Assembly: GCF_003208055.1 (NCBI RefSeq) | Contig: NZ_QJUE01000002.1 | Span: 372,001 to 436,000, forward strand | From: Prochlorococcus marinus XMU1408 | GTDB taxonomy: Bacteria > Cyanobacteriota > Cyanobacteriia > PCC-6307 > Cyanobiaceae | DNA length: 64,000 nt | Direction of reading: 5' to 3' | In this document: positions 56,621-64,000 of the stretch, one piece after another | Layout of the letters: the number at the start of each line of letters is the position of its first letter | Numbering within the stretch: position 1 is the stretch's first letter | Notes under the pieces: model-generated | Databases searched by the model: none | What the model saw: only the letters and a program-made list of their open reading frames with translations | What the model was told of the DNA's origin: nothing | Translations under genes and position numbers: made by a program

Positions 56621-57682
56621 TTAAGCAGGCTTGTTTGCTTTCCATACTTTAGTCATAAAGTGAGATTCAGAAGATATTGATGTGAATCCACTTTCCTCAA
56701 GTCTTAAATCGATATTATCTATTATGTAGTCCCTGTAATAAGGCTCATGAAATATTTTGTGGAAGTTTTCCATTATGTCAGTGAATTTTGGCGAATCCTC
56801 TATTTGGATTGAATCAGCAAGTATTAGAGTCCCTCCTGGCTCTAATAATCTAAAGCATTCTTTTAAAACATTCTTTCGTGCATTCCGAGGAAGTTCGTGA
56901 AATAGAAAAACACAGGTTAATGCTTGAAAACTACTTGATTCGTAGGGCATGTTTTCTGCATTACCTCTAGTCAACTGAACTAGATCGCCGCTTCTAGAAC
57001 TTAAATATTTACTTGCTTGTTTTAAATATGATCCTGATAAATCAATTCCATAAAGTTCTACTTCAGGCAATGCACTTTGTATTTGTTGTAATGTTCTTCC
57101 AGTTCCAGTGGCGATGTCTAAAACTTTTATTTTCTTAGATTTTTCAGATAAATATTTTTTTACCCCTCTTTTTAATGGGGCTAAGACTCTTCTTCGCATA
57201 GAATCAGCAGTTCCATTAAAAAGAATTTCAACTTGTAAATCATAAATTTCTGCGGAATGCTCACTTAAGTAACCATCTGTTTGGTGATGAAAATTTTGTA
57301 AATAATAATTAGGGTAATCATCTTCGTTCACGCTTCTAGGAATTTCTCTTGTCTGATTCTTCTTACGCCTATTCCAAGTTTGAGGCATATCTAGCCAAAC
57401 TAATGGATATTTCTTCGCCCATTCCAACCAAGGGGCTTCGAACAGTAGAGATTTTGGGTAAACCCCTGCTTCTGCTTCTTGCCAATCGATTCTTTCTAAA
57501 TTTTCCATTGAGCGTCTAACTTCTTTAATTAAATCTTTATCAACTGGAAATTTTTCAGGTGCTGCTTCAGGTGCAAAAACTTCCATTAGTTTGGTACTTA
57601 ACTCTTTATGAGCTAATCCAGCAAGTGTTTTACCCTGTTGAAGTGTGTGATACGCAATTTTTTTAAGGCTTGGCGCTGCCAT
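56621..57682 (-). CDS. Class I SAM methyltransferase, 353 aa
   Basis: The SAM site is IKVLDIATGTGRTLQQIQSA, followed by LYGIDLSGSYLKQASKY and the post-motif ALTCVFLFHELPRNARKNV. A ~180-residue N-terminal part (WQEAEAGVYPKSLLFEAPWL, YYLQNFHHQTDGYLSEHSAE) is typical of a cyanobacterial subgroup whose substrate is not known. ATG 57682. It lies downstream of glnA past its terminator. Confidence 0.86.
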   Translation of the reverse strand: MAAPSLKKIAYHTLQQGKTLAGLAHKELSTKLMEVFAPEAAPEKFPVDKDLIKEVRRSMENLERIDWQEAEAGVYPKSLLFEAPWLEWAKKYPLVWLDMPQTWNRRKKNQTREIPRSVNEDDYPNYYLQNFHHQTDGYLSEHSAEIYDLQVEILFNGTADSMRRRVLAPLKRGVKKYLSEKSKKIKVLDIATGTGRTLQQIQSALPEVELYGIDLSGSYLKQASKYLSSRSGDLVQLTRGNAENMPYESSSFQALTCVFLFHELPRNARKNVLKECFRLLEPGGTLILADSIQIEDSPKFTDIMENFHKIFHEPYYRDYIIDNIDLRLEESGFTSISSESHFMTKVWKANKPA

Positions 57683-57742
57683 GACCCTTTGAATAATTTC
57701 CTTATTATCTAACAGATTTGATTGCCTAGTGACGAATTAACT

Positions 57743-57788
57743 AAAAAAATTTTAAGGTCCATGTAAATTGTGTTGTTACTATGGACCT
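57743..57788 (-). terminator. Terminator of glnA
   Basis: On the minus strand AGGTCCAT and ATGGACCT pair, with an inner GTAA/TTAC extension across a one-base bulge, followed by TTAAAATTTTTTT. It lies 34-79 bases after the glnA stop. Confidence 0.78.
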
Positions 57789-57821
57789 GAAAATTCGTAC
57801 TTAAAAAATAATCAACAAAAA

Positions 57822-59243
57822 TTATGCGTCGTAGTACATTGTGAATTCATGTGGATGAGGTCTTTGTCTTAGTTGTTGAACTTCCTCGTATTTGAGATCT
57901 ATCCAGTTATCAATGAAATCATCAGTAAATACTCCTCCTTCAGTTAAATATTTGTTATCACTTTTTAATGCCTCTAATGCATCATTCAAAGAAGATGGGA
58001 CAGTGTCTATTTTCGATAATTCATCGGAAGGAAGCTCAAAAAGATCAACGTCAACTCCATCTCCAGGATCAATTTGATTTTTGATTCCATCAATACCTGC
58101 CATCATCATTGCTGAAAAAGCAATATAAGGGTTTGCTAAAGCATCTCCTGATCGGAATTCGAGTCTCTTTGCTTTTGGACTGGGTCCAGTTAAAGGAATC
58201 CTTACCGCAGCAGATCTATTTCCTTGTGAATAAACTAAATTTACTGGAGCTTCGAAACCTGGAACTAATCGTTTGTAACTATTAGTGGTTGGATTAGTAA
58301 ATGCGAGGAATGAAGGAGCGTGCTTAAGTATTCCGCCTATATACCATTTCGCTGTTTGGGAAAGATTTGCATAAGTTCCTTCCCCGTAAAATAAAGGTTC
58401 TCCGCTTTTCCATAAACTTTGGTGAACATGCATCCCAGTTCCATTATCATTGAAGACTGGTTTGGGCATGAAGGTTGCAGTTTTTCCATATTTCTTCGCC
58501 ACATTCCTTACTATATATTTGTAAATCATCACATTGTCTGCAGCGTTAATTAGTGGAGCAAATTTCATCCCTAATTCATGTTGACCTGCTCCTGCTACTT
58601 CATGATGATGTTTCTCTATTGGTATTCCCAACTCACCCATCAATAGCAGCATCTCAGATCTCATGTCTTGAGCAGTATCGTTAGGTGAGACAGGAAAATA
58701 ACCTTCTTTTAGTTGGATTTTGTATCCGAGGTTTCCCCCTTCTTCTACTCTCCCTGTGTTCCAAGGTGCTTCTATGGTGTCAACGCTATAAAAACTGCCA
58801 CCTTCTCCTGAGTTATATCTAACATCATCAAAAATGAAGAATTCAGGCTCAGGGCCAAAAAATGCAGCATCGGCAACACTAGTACTTCCTAAATAATCCA
58901 AAGCTTTTTGAGCCAATGCTCTTGGACATCTGGCATAAGGTTGGCCGCTTCTGGGCTCTTGAATGGAACAAATTAAACTAAGTGTTTTGTGATTGTAAAA
59001 AGGATCTATCCAGCTGGTTGAAGGGTCAGGTACCATTGCCATATCAGATTCATTTATGGCTTTCCATCCACGAATAGAAGACCCATCAAATGCAAGTCCT
59101 TCTGTGAAAGAACTCTCCTCAATGAGATCGGAAGCAACAGTTAAATGTTGCCACTTGCCATGTAGGTCAGAGAATTTTAAATCTATTAGCTCAATGCCCT
59201 CGTCCTTAATTTGACGAAGAACATCTTGAGAGGTCTTGCTCAT
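57822..59243 (-). CDS. glnA: Glutamine synthetase type I
   Basis: This 473-residue enzyme makes glutamine from glutamate, ammonium and ATP, the entry of nitrogen into metabolism. It has [15 protein letters not shown], the beta-grasp [19 protein letters not shown], the metal/ATP site [24 protein letters not shown] and the glutamate-binding [10 protein letters not shown]. Its length is standard for GSI. An NtcA-type promoter and a terminator frame the gene. Confidence 0.97.
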   Translation of the reverse strand: MSKTSQDVLRQIKDEGIELIDLKFSDLHGKWQHLTVASDLIEESSFTEGLAFDGSSIRGWKAINESDMAMVPDPSTSWIDPFYNHKTLSLICSIQEPRSGQPYARCPRALAQKALDYLGSTSVADAAFFGPEPEFFIFDDVRYNSGEGGSFYSVDTIEAPWNTGRVEEGGNLGYKIQLKEGYFPVSPNDTAQDMRSEMLLLMGELGIPIEKHHHEVAGAGQHELGMKFAPLINAADNVMIYKYIVRNVAKKYGKTATFMPKPVFNDNGTGMHVHQSLWKSGEPLFYGEGTYANLSQTAKWYIGGILKHAPSFLAFTNPTTNSYKRLVPGFEAPVNLVYSQGNRSAAVRIPLTGPSPKAKRLEFRSGDALANPYIAFSAMMMAGIDGIKNQIDPGDGVDVDLFELPSDELSKIDTVPSSLNDALEALKSDNKYLTEGGVFTDDFIDNWIDLKYEEVQQLRQRPHPHEFTMYYDA

Positions 59244-59279
59244 GATGAATTTAATTTGCAGCAGAGATACTTAATTATG

Positions 59280-59285
59280 AACGTA
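59280..59285 (-). promoter_or_regulatory. -10 box of the glnA promoter
   Basis: On the minus strand TACGTT fits TAN3T and lies exactly 22 bases after the NtcA half-site TAC, the canonical NtcA class II spacing. Transcription would start about 30 bases before the glnA ATG. Confidence 0.72.
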
Positions 59286-59307
59286 ATTAGCAGTTGAATC
59301 TCTTTTT

Positions 59308-59321
59308 GTATCAACAAGTAC
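59308..59321 (-). promoter_or_regulatory. NtcA binding site upstream of glnA
   Basis: Minus-strand GTACTTGTTGATAC is a perfect GTA-N8-TAC match to the NtcA consensus. With the -10 at 59280-59285 it forms a full nitrogen-stress activated promoter. Confidence 0.85.
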
Positions 59322-59478
59322 TTTTTTTAGACTTTTAATAGAAAACTTCGATTGTTTTTCGACCTTTATAACCTAAAAAAAAAAATTCTAACTAATTCCT
59401 ATTGCAATCCCTAAAAAAAACACCCCGACATTGCCTATCGCCTTTTAGGCTCTGATACATATAAACATATCTGTTTTC

Positions 59479-60639
59479 TTGTCCACTCAAATTCTTCCTT
59501 CTGTTGATAATCAACATCGCAAAGATTTTGGTCCAACTGTTTCTCCTGAACGGTTATTGCTTGGGCCAGGCCCATCAAATGCAGATCCTGCAGTTTTAAA
59601 GGCCCTTTCTCAACCCCCTATCGGTCATCTGGATCCTTTTTATGTCGATTTGATGAGTGAAGTTCAAGAGTTACTTAGATATGCATGGCAGACAAGCAAT
59701 CGACTAACACTTCCAATGAGTGGGACTGGTAGTGCAGCAATGGAAGCTACATTAGCGAATGTTGTTGAGCCAGGAGATAAGGTTTTAGTTGCTATAAAAG
59801 GATATTTTGGGCATCGACTTGCTGATATGGCTGGGAGATATAAGGCAAATGTTGAAACCATTCATAAAGATTGGGGAAATGCATTTTCTCTTGAAGAGAT
59901 TGAAACTGCTCTCAAAAAGCATAACCCTGCAGTCTTAGCGATTGTTCATGCGGAGACTTCAACAGGAGTTTGTCAGCCTATGAATGGGATTGGCGATTTA
60001 TGCAGAAAATATAATTGTTTACTTTTAGTCGACACAGTAACATCTTTGGGAGGAGTGCCTCTCTACTTGGATAAGTGGAAAATTGATTTAGCTTATAGTT
60101 GTAGTCAAAAAGGATTAAGTTGCCCGCCTGGATTAGGTCCTTTTTCAATGAATGAAAGAGCTGAAGAAAAAATGAGTAATAGAAAAGATAAGGTTCCAAA
60201 TTGGTACTTGGATGTCTCTTTGTTAAATAAATATTGGGGAAGCGATCGAGTGTATCATCACACTGCTCCAGTTAATATGAATTTTGGTATTCGTGAAGCT
60301 CTCAGACTATTAGCTGAAGAAGGTTTAGATGTTTCATGGGATAGGCATAGTAAAAATGCTAAATCACTTTGGAGTTCATTAGAAAATATTGGTTTAGAAT
60401 TACATGTTAAAGAGGAATTGCGCTTACCTACATTAACTACTGTAAAAATCCCTAAGGGCGTTGATGGTAAAGCCTTTACAAAGCATTTACTAAATAATTT
60501 TGGTGTTGAAATAGGTGGAGGCCTAGGAGATTTGGCTGGAAAAGTATGGAGAATTGGTTTGATGGGATATAACTCAACTTCTATGAATGTGGATAAGATA
60601 ATAAATATTTTTGAAACGGAATTACCTAAATTTAGATGA
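59479..60639 (+). CDS. Class V aminotransferase, serine/alanine-glyoxylate type
   Basis: This 386-residue PLP enzyme begins RLLLGPGPSNADPAVLKALS and has SGTGSAAMEATLANVVEPGD, VDTVTSLGGVPL and the PLP lysine in YSCSQKGLSCPPGLG. It likely moves the amino group of serine or alanine to glyoxylate, which clears the photorespiratory product. A TTG start (59479) is used with no ATG alternative. Its 3' end overlaps tadA by 18 bases. Confidence 0.92.
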   Translation: MSTQILPSVDNQHRKDFGPTVSPERLLLGPGPSNADPAVLKALSQPPIGHLDPFYVDLMSEVQELLRYAWQTSNRLTLPMSGTGSAAMEATLANVVEPGDKVLVAIKGYFGHRLADMAGRYKANVETIHKDWGNAFSLEEIETALKKHNPAVLAIVHAETSTGVCQPMNGIGDLCRKYNCLLLVDTVTSLGGVPLYLDKWKIDLAYSCSQKGLSCPPGLGPFSMNERAEEKMSNRKDKVPNWYLDVSLLNKYWGSDRVYHHTAPVNMNFGIREALRLLAEEGLDVSWDRHSKNAKSLWSSLENIGLELHVKEELRLPTLTTVKIPKGVDGKAFTKHLLNNFGVEIGGGLGDLAGKVWRIGLMGYNSTSMNVDKIINIFETELPKFR

Positions 60640-61161
60640 AAGATTTTTTTTAGCCAAAATTCTTTTGCTTTGAAACCAATCCACGATTAGTTTTCTTGAT
60701 TCTTTTTCCATTACGCCTCTTTCAATCAACATTTTGTGGTGGGCACTTTTATGTTCGGCAAGATTAATAGTTCCGCCAAGTGCACCTCTTTTAGGGTCTT
60801 CAGATCCATAAATAATTCTCCCCATTCTTGCCTGTATTAAAGCTCCTGCACACATTGGACAAGGCTCCAGATTTACTATCAATGTACAGTCATTAAATCT
60901 CCAATCATTATTTATCCAAGAAGCTTGTCGGAGAGCAACTAACTCAGCATGACCTAAAGGATCTTTCATTGACTCCCTCCTGTTCCCTCCATATCCGATA
61001 CATCTCCCTTTATTGTCGAGAATTACTGCAGCAATTGGTACTTCTCCTCTCTGACCTACAAGTTTTGCTTTAGATAACAATCTTGTCATCCATTCTATTT
61101 TTTCTTGCTTACTAAGTGAGATTGGGTTTGACAATTTTTTAGATGTTTCGAGAATTATCAA
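60622..61161 (-). CDS. tadA: tRNA-specific adenosine deaminase
   Basis: This 179-residue zinc deaminase has His71-Ala-Glu73 and Pro-Cys101-x2-Cys104 (LEPCPMCAGALIQARM). It turns A34 to inosine in tRNA-Arg(ACG). A TTG start at 61161 is used; the ATG at residue 25 (MTRLLSKAK) is a shorter option but would trim the first helix. It is convergent with the aminotransferase gene. Confidence 0.93.
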   Translation of the reverse strand: MIILETSKKLSNPISLSKQEKIEWMTRLLSKAKLVGQRGEVPIAAVILDNKGRCIGYGGNRRESMKDPLGHAELVALRQASWINNDWRFNDCTLIVNLEPCPMCAGALIQARMGRIIYGSEDPKRGALGGTINLAEHKSAHHKMLIERGVMEKESRKLIVDWFQSKRILAKKNLSSKFR

Positions 61162-61244
61162 ATAAAATGGTTACTAAAAGATTAATCATTTTTTTTTTGG
61201 TTTGAACTGGATCATCCAATACTACAAATACAGACTTATTTTCT

Positions 61245-62615
61245 TTGGACCCTTTCGCTTCGCCTCACAATTTAGATAAACAATTACACTCTTTACTTGT
61301 AGAAGCCTCGAGTAATCTCTGTGATTGGCTTGCTGAGTCTGGAACTCAAGGTCCAATGCCGGATTCATTTGATTTACCTGAGATTCCTCCACAAAGAGAG
61401 GGAGTTTCTAATAAAGATTTATTGAAGGAGCTTCAATTATTGATGGATGGGGCATACAGACCATCTCATCCAGGAGCGCTTGCTCATTTAGACCCACCTC
61501 CTCTATCGGCATCAATTGTGGGAGAGCTTATTTGTGCAACTTTAAATAATAATCTTTTAGCCGAAGAATTATCTCCTAGCTTGTCATCTTTGGAAAGAAA
61601 TCTGTGTAAATGGTTTTGCGAGAAATTAGGTCTTGGAAAATCAGCAGGAGGTGTTGCGGCTAGCGGGGGAAGTTTAAGTAATTTGATGGCATTAGTAATG
61701 GCAAGAAATATAGCTGGTCTCGAGAGTGATTCAGGCGCAGTCTTTTTAGCTAGTGAAGATTGCCATGTCTCACTATTAAAAGCTGTTCGTATTATGGGTT
61801 TGCAGAAAGAAGCTTTAATAAAAGTCCCAACTGATGAAAAAGGTAAATTAAATATTTCTTGCTTATCTTCTATTTTAAAAAAAATAAAATCCAATGGTAA
61901 AAATTGTTTCGCCCTGGTTGCAACAGCAGGGACCACAGTAAGAGGAGCTATTGATCCATTAAGTGAAATAGCTCAATTTTGTCAAAAGAATAATATCTGG
62001 CTTCATGTTGATGGAGCTATTGGTGCAATTTATGGACTTTCATCAATCACTTCAGAACTTCTTCAAGGTATATCTTTCGCTGACTCCGTAACTGTCAATC
62101 CTCAGAAATTATTGGGTATTGCAAAAACTTCTTCTTTACTGTTAGTAGCTAATAAGAATCATCTTTCGTCTTCTTTTTCAACTGGATTACCTTATGTAGA
62201 ACCACTCATAGGAAATGATTTTCATGGAGGAGAACTTGGAATTCAGGGAACTCGGTCTGCAGAGGCTTTGAAATTATGGATTGGTCTAAGACAATTAGGA
62301 GAAGAAGGTATTGAACAAATACTTTTGGATTCAATTAAACGAAGAAATTTTTTAGAATCAATTATTGATTCTAAAAAATTTCAAATAATATCTGGTCCGC
62401 TTCATCTCTTAGCATTATCACCCATCAACTATAATTCTTATCAGGCCTCTGATTGGTCTATAAAAACAAGAAAATACTTATTATCTAAAAAGTTTATGCT
62501 TTCAAGACCATATTATGGAGATAGGCATTATTTAAAAGCTGTTATGGGAAACCCTAATACTAAATTTAACGATTTAAAACTTCTAGCCGAGCTTATTAAT
62601 CATTCAATTATTTGA
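61245..62615 (+). CDS. Group II PLP-dependent decarboxylase
   Basis: This 456-residue enzyme has YRPSHPGALAHLDPPP, GGVAASGGSLSNLMALVMAR, VATAGTTVRGAIDPL, the cofactor Asp in WLHVDGAIGA and the PLP lysine in VNPQKLLGI. Relatives decarboxylate glutamate, diaminobutyrate or aromatic amino acids; the Gln before the lysine (most have His) makes the substrate hard to name. TTG 61245 is the only start in the open frame. Confidence 0.87.
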   Translation: MDPFASPHNLDKQLHSLLVEASSNLCDWLAESGTQGPMPDSFDLPEIPPQREGVSNKDLLKELQLLMDGAYRPSHPGALAHLDPPPLSASIVGELICATLNNNLLAEELSPSLSSLERNLCKWFCEKLGLGKSAGGVAASGGSLSNLMALVMARNIAGLESDSGAVFLASEDCHVSLLKAVRIMGLQKEALIKVPTDEKGKLNISCLSSILKKIKSNGKNCFALVATAGTTVRGAIDPLSEIAQFCQKNNIWLHVDGAIGAIYGLSSITSELLQGISFADSVTVNPQKLLGIAKTSSLLLVANKNHLSSSFSTGLPYVEPLIGNDFHGGELGIQGTRSAEALKLWIGLRQLGEEGIEQILLDSIKRRNFLESIIDSKKFQIISGPLHLLALSPINYNSYQASDWSIKTRKYLLSKKFMLSRPYYGDRHYLKAVMGNPNTKFNDLKLLAELINHSII

Positions 62616-62621
62616 TATTAA

Positions 62622-62786
62622 ATGAATAAAGATTTCTTTAATAAAAAAAATTTATTAGCTTTAATAACAGCTTCTATATCGATTCTTATTGGATTAATTT
62701 ACTTGGCAATTGTTTTCTTTTTAGATTTTAGAGGACCGATGAGTCCCCCTCCCTCTGATGCCTTGATTTCGGTGGTAACTTTTTAA
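62622..62786 (+). CDS. Small membrane protein, 54 aa, overlapping the GTPase gene
   Basis: An ATG six bases after the decarboxylase stop starts MNKDFFNKKNLLALITASIS, a helix ILIGLIYLAIVFFL and a tail DFRGPMSPPPSDALISVVTF. The last 59 bases overlap the end of the convergent GTPase gene. The DxRGPMxPPP tail looks conserved in style in marine cyanobacteria. The function is unknown. Confidence 0.6.
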   Translation: MNKDFFNKKNLLALITASISILIGLIYLAIVFFLDFRGPMSPPPSDALISVVTF

Positions 62787-64000
62787 ATTTTTTTTCAACT
62801 ATCGGATCAATAACCCTTTCATAAGCTCTTCGAATAAAACTTTTAAAGTATTCATCTCTTTTATTTAAATTGTAATGATATTCAACAACTTCTTGTATAC
62901 CTCCATCACCCCAATTTTGGTTTTGTTGGAAATAAGTTATAAAACTTGCTCCAGCAACTCTAGTAAGCCAAGAAACACTTACACCTTGAATTACTTTGCT
63001 AACAATAAATGTTGGCAATGATAAACTTAACGTTGAGCTTATTAGAGAAACTCCACCTTTAACTAAACCCATAGTAGCAAGTATTTTACATACAGAAATT
63101 GCTAAAGCCTTCGCCTTTTCATTGGTGATTTCAACTCCATAAATTTTTGCTATTTCAATTACCATTTGTGCATTTACAGCCGCTGCAGCGATCATATCTA
63201 CAACCGGTAATGGTGTTAGTATTAAAGCTCCGCCACTGAGCCAACCATACTTATCAATACATTTTTTAGCTGATTGACTTCTTTGTTTGACTAATAACCT
63301 TTTTCCTTCTTTACCCAGATTACTGCACTGAAGTAAAATATTATCAGCGATTAACTCTTCACCTTCTTCATATAATATCTTTGCTAATCTTCTAATTAAA
63401 CTATTTATTTCTGGAGTTGGCTGATAGGGCCTTTTCCCAGGTATTGCGATTGTCTGAGGTGAGGCGGATGTACAGATAATATCTTCCGGATTAATAAAAT
63501 CATTACATCTTGCATTGAGAATATCAATTAATCTTTTTTCTTCATTCTCTCCTCTTAAATCAATTTTGTTAAGTACAAGTAAAAGCCTCTTTCCTACATT
63601 AGATAAATTCCTAATTGTTTTTGTTTCTTCAGATCGTAAATCACCTTCAATTACTACTAACATTAAATCAGCTTTACCTGCTTGTATTAAGGCACTTTTT
63701 TCCCTTTCTCTGCCATCTTTACCAGCTTCTAAAATACCAGGTGTATCAATTATCCTTATTCCCCTGTTAAGTCCTTTCAGTTTAAGTCTGAAGGATTTTT
63801 TTTCTTTTGTAGTGCCCATTTCGGGGCTAACTTCACCAACTATTTTATTTAGCAAAGCCCTTATTAGTGAAGTTTTACCACTCGAACCAATTCCAAAGAC
63901 TACTAAAATAATATCTCCTCTCTCTAACTCTAATGAAACTCTATTCTTTTCATCTGTTAGAGCTTTAACTTTAACTTTGTCATTGATTAATTTGATTATC
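62728..64000 (-). CDS. Era-like GTPase with DUF697 domain, N-terminus beyond window
   Basis: The G domain shows the P-loop FGIGSSGKTSL in the part that reaches the window edge, then RIIDTPGILEAGK and LLVLNKIDLRG. The C-terminal DUF697 part has KYGWLSGGALILTPLPVVDM, with hydrophobic stretches that could touch the membrane. A standard-start call at 63855 would cut off the P-loop, so the gene must begin beyond 64000. The function is unknown. Confidence 0.87.
   Translation of the reverse strand, partial: IIKLINDKVKVKALTDEKNRVSLELERGDIILVVFGIGSSGKTSLIRALLNKIVGEVSPEMGTTKEKKSFRLKLKGLNRGIRIIDTPGILEAGKDGREREKSALIQAGKADLMLVVIEGDLRSEETKTIRNLSNVGKRLLLVLNKIDLRGENEEKRLIDILNARCNDFINPEDIICTSASPQTIAIPGKRPYQPTPEINSLIRRLAKILYEEGEELIADNILLQCSNLGKEGKRLLVKQRSQSAKKCIDKYGWLSGGALILTPLPVVDMIAAAAVNAQMVIEIAKIYGVEITNEKAKALAISVCKILATMGLVKGGVSLISSTLSLSLPTFIVSKVIQGVSVSWLTRVAGASFITYFQQNQNWGDGGIQEVVEYHYNLNKRDEYFKSFIRRAYERVIDPIVEKKFKKLPPKSRHQREGDSSVL

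Overview
The window looks like chromosome from a marine picocyanobacterium, most probably Prochlorococcus and perhaps a low-light ecotype. The case rests on AT-rich, compact DNA, a B12-dependent class II ribonucleotide reductase (NrdJ), the photosynthesis proteins Psb28, GUN4, a CPP1-like protein and CtpA, an NtcA-type glnA promoter, a fused phnE in a phnDCE cluster, a putative 6S RNA directly after purK, and many 45-120 residue proteins of the kind common in this genus. No phycobilisome genes and no CRISPR array were seen. The clade was not tested by any search.

Layout. 1-9 kb: methionine synthesis (metY end, metA), an FAD oxidoreductase, cobaltochelatase cbiX, a GMC oxidoreductase, a pentapeptide-repeat protein and a large membrane glycosyltransferase. 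9.1-12.5 kb: a low-density segment with an intact tRNA-Ser(UGA), two decayed tRNA-Ser halves on either side of it, several tiny genes, a pseudogene with three lesions and two look-alike terminators. 12.9-38.1 kb: a mostly housekeeping block: nrdJ, prfC, CPP1-like, hslO, an ECF-like ATPase, rsmE, a DUF92 protein, the phnDCE transporter, an aminotransferase, a uracil-DNA glycosylase, ispG, ctpA, nadA, a metallophosphoesterase, aroB, purK and 6S RNA. 38.3-52.5 kb: an accessory stretch of about twenty small genes, mostly unknown, plus a nucleoside deoxyribosyltransferase-like protein, a divergent MTHFR-like protein, a ribbon-helix-helix-like protein, an HI0933-type flavoprotein and a DoxX protein. 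52.5-64 kb: psb28, an AI-2E family permease, mnmH, gun4, an anti-sigma-like ATPase, glnA with its NtcA promoter and terminator, a serine-glyoxylate type aminotransferase, tadA, a PLP decarboxylase and an Era-like/DUF697 GTPase that runs off the end.

How the genes fit together. MetA carries the glutamate linked to acetyl-CoA use and sits beside an O-acetylhomoserine sulfhydrylase, so this looks like an acetyl-type methionine route. CbiX (cobalt insertion for B12) and NrdJ (B12-dependent DNA precursor synthesis) are functionally linked. GUN4, CPP1-like, CtpA and Psb28 serve chlorophyll synthesis and photosystem II upkeep. GlnA under NtcA, the phosphonate/phosphite-type transporter and a uracil-DNA glycosylase that has lost most of its iron-sulfur cysteines fit life in nutrient-poor water.

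The points most worth a second look are the split tRNA-Ser halves around 9.6-12.1 kb, the six-fold 11-residue repeat protein near 38.5 kb, the MTHFR-like gene at 45.2 kb, a twin CX3C mini-protein, and three genes whose conserved N-termini lie upstream of any standard start codon.
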